Assembly: GCF_964275005.1 (NCBI RefSeq)
Contig: NC_092696.1
Location: 27,302,572-27,366,571, forward strand
Length of the DNA stretch: 64,000 bases
Direction: 5' to 3'
DNA from: Diadema setosum
Lineage: Eukaryota; Echinodermata; Echinoidea; Diadematoida; Diadematidae
In this document: positions 1-8,800 of the stretch, one piece after another
How the letters are laid out: each line of letters begins with the position of its first letter
Position numbering within the stretch: the stretch's first letter is position 1
Translations under genes and position numbers: made by a program
The notes under the pieces: generated by a model
Seen by the model: only the letters and a program-made list of their open reading frames with translations
Databases searched by the model: none
Told to the model about the DNA's origin: nothing

Positions 1-115
1 ATAAAAGGTAAGTGGTCAATGCGAAAGTAATAAAATCTTAACATTACCTTTTGTAAATAATGAAAAATATGCATATAATATAGGTCTAGTCTCAGATTCT
101 TAGAGATTCGTTTCT

Positions 116-2356
116 TCACATCTTGTAGAAAGAAAAACTGCTTAACCATCCAAGGTCCTTGTTGAGTCCCGTTTCAAAAGACCTGGTTTGGATGATGAAT
201 TTCATTTCAGCTAATTTTCTGGCTTCTCTGTCTTTGAAATTAGTGCCGATGATACAGAATTGCAGATCCCGAATTGAGTGGTTGCCCGAGTTGAAATGTT
301 CGGCAACTGGTAGTGATGACTTGTGCTGAATTGAACTTCTGTGATTGTTGAAACGAAGTCTGAACTTAGTACCTGTTTCCCCGATATACTTCGCGTTAGG
401 GCATTTTGAGCATGAGATGCAGTAAACCACATTTGGGGTGTCACATGTGGCGTGAGGGGTAGAGACAGAGAAGCCAGGAGTTAGATCTACTTTTTCAGAG
501 GTGAGCATATGGGCACAGATTTGGCAACGGCTTTTGCCACATGGGCGGTTAGCTTTCTGTTTTTGTTTCTTTGAGATTGAGCTCTTTACCAATAATTCTC
601 GTAGGTTTTTCGGTTGTTTTTGAGCGTTGATGGGGTGGTTCGAGAACGTGGCAGGGAGAGATTTGTCAAGAGATAGGTATTTCCACTCCTTGTTGATTTC
701 GTTAATCAACGCTTTTGTGGAGGGATGATACGTGGTTACAAGAGGTAGCCTGTCAGATGGTTTAGCAGTTTCGCTTTTACTCTTGAGTAACTCTTCACGC
801 TTTTTTGATTTAGCTCTTTCTAGACTGCGGTTTATCATGTGGATAGGATATCCTCTTTGTAAGAAGAAGCCTCCTAGTGTGATCGCTTGTTTGTCAAATT
901 CCTCGTCATCTGAGATGATTCTCCGGTATCTCAGAAACTGACTGTACACGACCGCTTCTTTGCAGTGTTTTGGATGGAAGCTTTCATGGCGAAGATAGGT
1001 GTGTTTGTCAGTGGGCTTGTGATACACACTTGTCGAAATCTTGTTTCCGTCAGATATTTTGAGTTTAACATCAAGGAAGGCAATCTCTGACTTTGACTTT
1101 GACATAGTGAATTGGATGCTTCGGTTGACTTTTCCGAAGTCTTCGACAAACTTCATGAGCGACTCGTCTGAGTCTGTCCAAATTATGAAAATATCGTCGA
1201 TGTATCTCAGATAGAGTAGAGGCTTCTTCTCACATTTGGATAGGAAACTTTGTTCTAGCTCACACATGAATATGTTTGCATACGAAGGGGCCATTTTCGT
1301 GCCCATTGCAGTGCCATTGGTTTGGAGATAGAATTTGTCGTCAAACGTGAAGAAATTGTGCTTGAGAATGAACTCTGTTAACCTAGCAAGATCAGTTACA
1401 AGAGATGCTTCTACGTCTTGCTTAGTAAGAAAATCTGACATGGCCTTGATTCCGTCTTCATGACCTATGTTAGTGTACAGAGAAGTGACATCCATCGTGA
1501 CTAGAGTAAATGACTCGGGGAGTTTATCCTTAATGGACTCTATCTTGTTGAGAAAGTCAGTGGTGTCTTTGATGAAGCTGGGAATCGAGGGCAAGTATTT
1601 TTGTAGAGTTCTATCTACGTAAGCTGACATCATTTCTGTTAGAGAACCACAGTTTGATATTATGGGTCGGCCTGGTGGGATGATGTTATGTGATTTAGCT
1701 ACGTCGATTACCTGGTCACTGGAGATCTCGCCTTCTGTTTGTTCGAGGTGTGAGGCTACTTTCGCTTGTAGTTTGTGGATCTTCGGTAGAAGGTAGAGAC
1801 GACTGGTTCTGGGATCGGTGGGGAGAAGGTTCCTGCTTTCAGTTTTCGGGATCGCCGATAGTGATGACAGGACTTCCTCTGCCTCTTTAGTGAATTGCTG
1901 AGAGGGATCCGACGACAGGGGTGTGTAGAATCTTCCATCAGAGAGTTGCCGTTGTGCTTCCGCGATGTAGTTGTCTTTATCTTGAACAGTAACTGCTCCC
2001 CCTTTATCTGCTGGTTTGATAACTATGTCGTCGTTGTTTTGGAGGGATTTGATGGCTCGTCGCTCACTTGCGCTCAAGTTGTCGGCTGTACATTTTTCGT
2101 CAATAGAGCGAAGGAATGTGTCAAGGTGCTGATTAACACTGTTGATGAAGGTGTCGATATACTGGTTTCGATTGCCAGGCGGTGTCCACTCTCTGCCTCC
2201 TTTGCGTTGGGATTTAGGATTAGCAGGCACTGCGTTCTCCGCTTTATGTGCATCATGTGAACTATCCCCATTGAAGTACTCACGGAGTCTCACCCGACGT
2301 TCGAAGTTCCGGACATGTTGACAGAGTTGGAGTTTATCTCTTAAGCTCAATCTCAA
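116..2356 (-). CDS. Penelope-like reverse transcriptase with GIY-YIG domain, 5'-truncated
   Basis: Open frame of 746 codons ending with TGA at 116-118. It copies element RNA into DNA for retrotransposition. The RT core is shown by KPADKGGAVTV (about residue 115), LYLLPKIHK (about 190), GRPIIS, DVTSLYTNI and the catalytic YIDD in LRYIDDIFIIW (about 380-392). A GIY-YIG type endonuclease signature, YCISCSKCPNAKYIGET, lies at about 640-662 and is followed by the conserved HRSSI and EHF...H segments. The C-terminal placement of GIY-YIG after the RT is diagnostic of Penelope-like elements as opposed to LINEs. The frame begins with TTG at the palindrome junction and meets a stop 21 bp upstream, so the true N-terminus is missing. 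No internal stop is seen, so the copy decayed little after truncation. Retroelement identity is firm; activity is not implied. Confidence 0.9.
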   Translation of the reverse strand: MRLSLRDKLQLCQHVRNFERRVRLREYFNGDSSHDAHKAENAVPANPKSQRKGGREWTPPGNRNQYIDTFINSVNQHLDTFLRSIDEKCTADNLSASERRAIKSLQNNDDIVIKPADKGGAVTVQDKDNYIAEAQRQLSDGRFYTPLSSDPSQQFTKEAEEVLSSLSAIPKTESRNLLPTDPRTSRLYLLPKIHKLQAKVASHLEQTEGEISSDQVIDVAKSHNIIPPGRPIISNCGSLTEMMSAYVDRTLQKYLPSIPSFIKDTTDFLNKIESIKDKLPESFTLVTMDVTSLYTNIGHEDGIKAMSDFLTKQDVEASLVTDLARLTEFILKHNFFTFDDKFYLQTNGTAMGTKMAPSYANIFMCELEQSFLSKCEKKPLLYLRYIDDIFIIWTDSDESLMKFVEDFGKVNRSIQFTMSKSKSEIAFLDVKLKISDGNKISTSVYHKPTDKHTYLRHESFHPKHCKEAVVYSQFLRYRRIISDDEEFDKQAITLGGFFLQRGYPIHMINRSLERAKSKKREELLKSKSETAKPSDRLPLVTTYHPSTKALINEINKEWKYLSLDKSLPATFSNHPINAQKQPKNLRELLVKSSISKKQKQKANRPCGKSRCQICAHMLTSEKVDLTPGFSVSTPHATCDTPNVVYCISCSKCPNAKYIGETGTKFRLRFNNHRSSIQHKSSLPVAEHFNSGNHSIRDLQFCIIGTNFKDREARKLAEMKFIIQTRSFETGLNKDLGWLSSFSFYKM

Positions 2357-2811
2357 AGAAACAAAAACAGAAAGCTAACCGCCCATGTGGCAAAAGCCGT
2401 TGCCAAATCTGTGCCCATATGCTCACCTCTGAAAAAGTAGATCTAACTCCTGGCTTCTCTGTCTCTACCCCTCACGCCACATGTGACACCCCAAATGTGG
2501 TTTACTGCATCTCATGCTCAAAATGCCCTAACGCGAAGTATATCGGGGAAACAGGTACTAAGTTCAGACTTCGTTTCAACAATCACAGAAGTTCAATTCA
2601 GCACAAGTCATCACTACCAGTTGCCGAACATTTCAACTCGGGCAACCACTCAATTCGGGATCTGCAATTCTGTATCATCGGCACTAATTTCAAAGACAGA
2701 GAAGCCAGAAAATTAGCTGAAATGAAATTCATCATCCAAACCAGGTCTTTTGAAACGGGACTCAACAAGGACCTTGGATGGTTAAGCAGTTTTTCTTTCT
2801 ACAAGATGTGA
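2344..2811 (+). pseudogene. Penelope-like element, C-terminal fragment (GIY-YIG part), second copy
   Basis: An open frame of 155 residues runs from the palindrome junction to TGA at 2809-2811. It is identical in sequence to the C-terminus of the leftward copy, including the Cys-rich stretch CGKSRCQIC and the GIY-YIG signature. It lacks the whole reverse transcriptase, so it is a 5'-truncated dead fragment. It has no natural start codon; the first in-frame ATG is at 2419. Confidence 0.85.
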
Positions 2812-2882
2812 AGAAACGAATCTCTAAGAATCTGAGACTAGACCTATATTATATGCATATTTTTCATTATTTACAAAAGGTA

Positions 2883-3605
2883 ATGTTAAGATTTTATTAC
2901 TTTCGCATTGACCACTTACCTTTTATGTTAAATATGATGTCTTGATTATCCGCAAATTTATCATATTCTCACCATTACAGTAAAGAGATGCTTCGATATT
3001 TGGTTATGATTATTATGAGCTTATTTTTTCATGTTTTTCTCCATTTGTAATTGATGCTTGATTGATGCTTGATAGGCGTCTTTACATGCTTTTTTGGAGT
3101 CACAAAAGTCAAATATTACATGGATGTATACATAAAGTAATGTATTTATATATAGTATATATAGCATACATTGGCATGCATATAATATACACATACGCTC
3201 GGAACTGTTGAGTTTGAGTTTAGTCTTCATTGAGATTTTTATTGAGTTAATGTTGAGATTTTATTATATTTGTATTGAACACTATTTTTTTGATATGATG
3301 TCTTGATCATCCGTATAATATATATATATATATATATATACAATTTTTATTTTTACAGTAAACAGACGCTCTAATAACTAGTTGTATTATTAGCTCATTC
3401 CTTTTAATTTCTTCTCCATTTGTAATCAGTGCTTTATATGCGTCTTTTCTTCGAAGTTTATCTACGAAAAAAATAGAATCGCTAAAGTCTATTATTACAA
3501 GGACGTATATAAAGCAATGTATTTTTATAAAGAGTATATATAGCATATTATGATTCAAACAAGCACTTGAAACTTTTGTTGAGTCTGAGTTCAGTATTCA
3601 TTGAG
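2883..3605 (+). repeat. Diverged two-unit tandem repeat in the element's 3' region
   Basis: Two units of about 355-370 bp (about 2883-3236 and 3237-3605) share the same order of landmarks: a TTAAGATTTTATTA-like start, TATGATGTCTTGAT, a CAGTAAA(G/C)AGA motif, a ...TATATATAGCATA stretch, then a TTGAGTTTGAGTT-like end. They are clearly diverged from each other, in contrast to the identical coding arms. They are probably long-terminal-repeat-like (pLTR) segments of the Penelope-like element. The second unit contains a TA microsatellite at about 3319-3341. Confidence 0.6.
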
Positions 3606-3743
3606 ATTTCACTTTCTACCATACCCCTATACGTATCAGCGCTCTCCTTGACAACGCAGCTCCAGGGCAACGCACTACGCGCATGACGCGCATAGCATTG
3701 TTGTTATGATTCATGTTTATCATTGTCCATCATTGTCTTTGCA

Positions 3744-3786
3744 CTGACGAAGGTCTGAGGCAGACCGAAAATTTTGTAATAAAATT
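3744..3786 (+). ncRNA. Hammerhead-ribozyme-like motif near the retroelement 3' end
   Basis: CTGACGA (3744-3750) is followed by one extra A, a five-pair stem GGTCT/AGACC with loop GAGGC (3752-3766), then GAAA (3767-3770), and a second stem ATTTT/AAAAT with loop GTAAT (3771-3785), followed by T. This is the order CUGANGA, stem II, GAAA, stem III, UH of a type I hammerhead, which Penelope-like elements are known to carry. The orientation agrees with the rightward element copy. Odd points: the extra A after CTGACGA, and no convincing stem I pairing between the flanks, so catalysis is doubtful. Confidence 0.45.
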
Positions 3787-3827
3787 TTTTTTGTAATCGT
3801 TGGATCCATGGCGTACTTGAGACTCTT

Positions 3828-3833
<6 letters not shown>

Positions 3834-3860
<27 letters not shown>
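3834..3860. repeat. (TA)n microsatellite
   Basis: Alternating TA directly after the retroelement's 3' region; a likely insertion-site or terminal simple repeat. Confidence 0.85.
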
Positions 3861-3863
<3 letters not shown>

Positions 3864-4670
3864 AATAGATAGATAGCTAGATAAAAAGAAAGACAGACAG
3901 ATGCAGTTTCATTGATTTAACAAAAATGAAAAGAAAATAGGTCTACAGGGTTAACAATATTCCGAAAACGAGGCATCAGGAGCCAGATGGGTACACCCGG
4001 GGAAGGGTAAGTCAAACCAAGGTGCGTCTTTTGGGGGAGTGCTTCCAACTGAACGTCTTGTACGGAGGCTAGGGTCCAATGTGCAAAGAAAGAGCTACCA
4101 CGGTTGTGTATATAGATACAGCAATTACTATGTTATGGCGTGACTCGCAGGTTTGTTGGATTGTTTCACCACGTGAAAACCTTCCTGGTTGGTCAATATA
4201 CCATTCTCATAAAAAAAGAAGAAGATTCAATTCAAGTTCGTGGGACCAGTAAAAAATACATTGCCGTCGTCAGCGCAGTACACCTAATAGGGCTTAGCAG
4301 GTAAGCGATGATATGGTATTAATTTTTCTCGCTCAGATCTGAGATCAACAGAACTAATTTTTATCTCTCTTAAGTTCTTTCTTCAATGGAGTATAATTGA
4401 GAGGAATACTGAGGCAGCCTTCACTCCAGTCTGAATTCTATACTCCCGTCATTCCGATTCATGATTCTATATAATATTTTTGATATGAAACACTGTAGAG
4501 CATAGTAAGTGGAAATAACAGGTAAATCATCATAACATGTTTTTTCGTTTTTCATATCCACTAAAAATTTTTCATCTAAGAACTCACATTTTTCATTAAT
4601 GTTAATAATCCAATGGCAAAACGCATTTGAACATGTAGGCCTACGTTTATGGAAAATGTGCAGTGTTAAG
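3861..4670. other. Intergenic stretch, nothing recognised
   Basis: AT-rich unique-looking sequence. I see no coding segment, splice-supported exon or terminal inverted repeat here. Confidence 0.5.
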
Positions 4671-4671
<1 letters not shown>

Positions 4672-4721
<50 letters not shown>

Positions 4722-4800
4722 TTTTTATTATTATTATTATTATTGTTATTATTATCATTGTTATTATTATTACTATTATTATTATCATCATCATTATTAC
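4672..4800. repeat. (ATT)n microsatellite
   Basis: About 130 bp of imperfect ATT/TTG/TCA triplets. The poly-leucine and poly-tyrosine frames through it are artefacts of the triplet period. Confidence 0.95.
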
Positions 4801-4841
4801 TATGAAAGAGACCCTACAAAGATATGGATATTAGTCGTCAC

Positions 4842-4915
4842 CCGATACAGTAGACTCCCGTTGACTCGTTATAACGAAGTCCTCGGAACCAGAGGTTTTG
4901 TTTCCTCACAGGCCC
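4842..4915 (+). mobile_element. pogo/Tigger-like MITE, 5' fragment
   Basis: Starts GATACAGTAGACTCCCGTTG and continues CGTTATAACGAAGTCCTCGG, the same 5' half as the intact copies at 18963 and 22202. The right half is missing or too decayed to see. Confidence 0.6.
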
Positions 4916-5279
4916 CTATCGATTTTTTTTTTTTTTGTTAGTTGTACTTTTAAATTCATATTTATAGGGCCTATAGATATGGAACATAATTTTATGAATA
5001 TTCTGCAAATGTATTATCATGTGTTTATCATATACATTTAAACTGAAAGTAAGCAAACCTGCATAAATTAAGTTAATAAACATGATAAACCGGTGTTACT
5101 GTTTACGGCAGCTTCAACAAATAAGTAAAAGTTGTCGCTGCTGTGCAAGTGCAAACGGTCATGGGGGCCTTTACAGTGCAATACTTGTAATATATCGGAT
5201 GAGTTTTAAAATCGCTTTCCATAGGAATTGTTTTTAAGGCCACCATAGAAGACATACTGTGATACATGTAATATGTTAG

Positions 5280-5331
5280 TAGCATCATGGAGCTACCATG
5301 GTAGCATCATGGAGCTACCATGGTAGCATCA
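5280..5331. repeat. Short tandem repeat, about 23-bp unit
   Basis: GTAGCATCATGGAGCTACCATG is repeated a little over twice, ending in a diverged partial unit. The unit contains the self-complementary core AGCTACCATGGTAGC. Confidence 0.85.
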
Positions 5332-5670
5332 TAGAGGTATACAATAAACGCACTGGTATGGATCAGGCAGTATGGGTCACACGCACTTGAACATTCATTC
5401 ATTCGTTCATTGTACATCGCACTACATTCACGGCCCATTCACGTTCGCTGTGTTGCGAAGATCATGTTTCCCCTTGGTATGTGCGTTCATTGTGCACCAT
5501 TGAAGATGGTTGCACTGACTAACTTGTTTTCATTGCACGCAGCGTTTACACAGCGTGCGGACGCGGAGCTTCCTCCCTGACCCTAGGTCTTCGCGTATTG
5601 TAGGTGTGTGTGGCCCTGGGGTACCTCACGAGTCAGCCAGCAGATATTCGAGACCGCGGTGTGGAGCAAG
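5332..5670 (+). promoter_or_regulatory. Putative 5' flank and 5' UTR of the ACCS-like gene
   Basis: GC-richer sequence with several CpGs (about 5530-5670) precedes the inferred start codon at 5671. No TATA box at a clear spacing is visible. This is inferred only from position; the transcription start cannot be placed from sequence. Confidence 0.3.
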
Positions 5671-5804
5671 ATGGCTAGTCGCGTTGGAGCACACTTATCG
5701 AAGCGTGGAGAGCGTTTCGTCCAAGTGATTAAAGCAAACCCCGTGCATATGAATCAGATGGGAAAGCTATGAGAAATCCGTATCATCCCACGGAGAACCC
5801 TCAG
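5671..5804 (+). CDS. ACCS: ACCS-like exon 1 (start codon; frameshift inside)
   Basis: GCAAGATGG gives a good start context. The first frame reads MASRVGAHLSKRGERF...KANP and stops soon after. The remainder, AYESDGKAMRNPYHPTENPQ, lies in another frame and joins if one base is missing from the C run at 5739-5742. Both parts match the family N-terminus, so the break is a sequencing or assembly error or a real frameshift. Donor CAG|GTTTGT, phase 0. An alternative ATG at 5770 would skip the frameshift but lose 33 residues. Confidence 0.8.
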
Positions 5805-8800
5805 GTTTGTCCTGCTTGTTTATGTATAAACATTGCTTGCATTGCCATTATCGGTAGGCACCTGCACAGCACAGTGTAGGTACCGCGTATATCGGACGTG
5901 GCGACCTTGGATCATGGGAACATAATTATGCATTCACCTTTCCGGGCCGTGTCCCCCGATGCTCCTCAACTCCATGTAGCGTACCAAGCGTCATTTTTCT
6001 TACGAATGTTTTTGTTACACATTTGCTGTGCTTTTCAGAGTGGATGTGACTGTGTATATTATGTTACTAAGTCATCCGTGATCAGCAGAGCCGTACGTAA
6101 TGGGATTTTTTTTTTTTTTTTCGGGGATGGGGCCGGCGGTTGGGGATGCGATGGGAGCTGGGGGGGGGGGGGGAGGGGGGGGGAGGAGGTGAAGCTATAC
6201 ACAAGAGAATTGGCGTATCGAGGGGAGGAGGGTAACCCCTGTAGAATATCAGATAAAATTGATATTAAAGAAAATACGACACGATAGATAGAATAAGTTT
6301 ATTAAAGTTTGTAAACATGCAAAAAGATATGTTCATTCGTGATTTTTGTTTTTGCCGATCAAATTATTTGAAAATCTGCTTTCCGTGTTGGAATATAGTG
6401 GCGCTATTCCATATTCGTACAGGACTGTTCTCATCTGACTGAGCTGATGTACCCAGCATGAAATGTGATGGTATATATGTGAATGATAATAATAATAATA
6501 ACTGTCAAACTTTTTATTGCTGAAACTGCTGTAGGCACTAGGGAGGGATTGATAATAACCATTCACTGACGGTAATTAATGCAAAGATGCAGGTCATGAA
6601 GGTAATTTTTGGGAGTCCACAGTGTTCTTTTGATAAGTATACTTACCGAACGTGTTTTCCACCTCTCCTTTTACACCAGGGCCTCGTGAATTTGAGCACA
6701 GCACAGAACACCTGTCTGGCACCGATCATTGTTGAGAAGGTATAGTACTTAATCTTTTTATTCTTGTCATGATTTTTTATCAACAACCGTGGTTCAGTAA
6801 CCGAAGGAGTTACGCAACGGATATGAAAAAAAAGAAGAAAATATCGCATCACCATGCGTTCTCTTTACGGACTTTACCTATCAAAAATTTAATGTAGGCC
6901 CTATACTTCTAGATCCGAGACGCAAGAGATACTTTAAACAGATCCCTCCATTCAGGGAGGTGCTAGAGAAGGAGAGACAACTACTTCTCTCCTTTGAAGT
7001 CATGCGCGGCACCGCCGAGAAGTTATGCGTTCAACTGCAGGTGTTACCCAGCCTTGACAAAAGAGAGCATATAATCGGGACTAGCGCTCTCACATCTAGA
7101 AATACTTGCTCCTACTGCAATTCGCTCTCTCTTTCAATGTGAAGGCAACAATGAATTTGTGTACCTTGAATTGGAGCGGCGAATCAAAATGCAGTGCAAA
7201 ACTCACAATTTCAACAGCAAATAGTTTAAAAACACGCTGGAACACCTTTAGCGGAGTACTTTATTTGAAAGATCAAAACATCCTTTATTAAAAGATAGAA
7301 AATTAATATGCGGAAATGTGCGCATTATAGAAAAATATTAGGTTTTTAAGAGGGCCTAATTTTCATTTCATTTCGATTTGCGAAATACGAAGAAACTAGA
7401 AATACATGTTTATAATATTGAATTCTTTCCTAAACTATTCTAAATCAATTCGAGTATTTCATTTAAAATTTTGCGGTGAAATAAAGCTTGTAATTCAACG
7501 AAAGGTGAAATGCCTTCTTCGTCTCCGAACTTCGTCTTGAGAGCCGGTGCCGAGCATGACTTCAAAGCGTAGTGGAATGCTAGACATCCCATTGTAACGC
7601 CTTGAACCCAAACATGTGTTTGCCTGAATTAATAAGAGTTGCCACTCCATCTCTGTAACACCTTCCTGGTTTCTTTGAGTAGTGTTTTGTTTCAGTCTAT
7701 TTTTCATCCATCGTGACTTGACTGAATAATTAATATTGTATAATTATCATTGGGATAATTATCGTGATAGCTAGGAAAATTTGTGTTTGATGAGTTATCA
7801 TCATTCCTGGGCCCGTTTTGTAAAGAGCTGCGATTGACCTTACGCTCGATTTATTGAGCGTAACTCATTGAATGGTGCGTAAGTCCAATATTAAGCGTAA
7901 GTCTTGTTTCATAAAGACACTTACGCTTGATTTCAAGAAAATCAAGCGTACCTTTCAGTAGATTTAGCGCTACTTGCGATCCAAAGTTGTTTCTGAAACG
8001 CAATTTGCAACTACTTAACGCCCAATCTTTATGACACAGGCCCCCGATTCGGTTCGACTGTGGACTCCACTCATTAGGCCAAAGTCATTGCTATCAAGTA
8101 AGCGTGTTATCATGATACACAGATCATAATCTACTCGTTATCGCAGATATTAAAAGTGATCTTAAGCCGAAGAAAAGTTTTAGTCCGCTGACTGCTCTTG
8201 AAACCTGATGAGCTAAAATATAACTGCGGAATAGCAATTGTTAATTTTTACGTAAATTGAGAGCAGTGGAATACAACAAAATTAGCCCGACCAGACGCTG
8301 TGTGAAGTCACTGTTTATACAGCGACTGGGCTGTGTATAGTTACAACAAAATATAACTATTAGTTGCGAGGCCTCTAACTTCACCGGAACCTTAACCCTA
8401 TTCCCACCGGCGGCGGGGGGCATTTTGCCGCCCCCCGCCCCCCCCCCCCCCCCCCCCGACGTTTCGCGTGATTATTCCGCAACGCGTGATGCTCTCGCCG
8501 CGACATTTTGTATGACTTTTTTCTTTCAAGTATCGCGCAACTTTTGAGACCAAACTTGTCACTCCCGGTCATACCGTTTTGAAGCCACGCCCCTTTGAAA
8601 AAAAAAAAATCGTCGAGCCAAAAATTGCTCAAAAACATGACTTGTGTACAAATAATAGTTGTGTTTTTGCAATTAATTCATATAAAAATAAATATCTTTA
8701 CTTTCAGTGGCTGATAATGATTTATTTTAGCCTGGTTATGCTTTAAAAAGTTTCTGCAACAAATTTTGACGAAAAAAACAAAAACGAAAAAGTAAAAAAA

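Larger units (their letters stand above)
1..3830. mobile_element. Penelope-like retroelement, two 3' parts head to head
   Basis: A leftward copy (minus strand) and a rightward 3' fragment (plus strand) meet 5' to 5' at 2343/2344. Positions 1-583 and 2344-2926 are reverse complements of each other without mismatch where I compared them, and the encoded C-terminal residues are identical. Both copies carry the reverse transcriptase plus GIY-YIG type C-terminus of Penelope-like elements. The rightward copy continues through a 3' untranslated region, a two-unit diverged tandem repeat and a hammerhead-like motif, ending at a TA microsatellite near 3834. The leftward copy's 3' end lies outside the window. 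Inverted partial copies are known for this class, but perfect identity means a very young insertion or an assembly artefact. Confidence 0.8.

Noticed and set aside
4599..4941. Poly-Leu / poly-Tyr proteins
   Set aside because: Translation of an ATT microsatellite.
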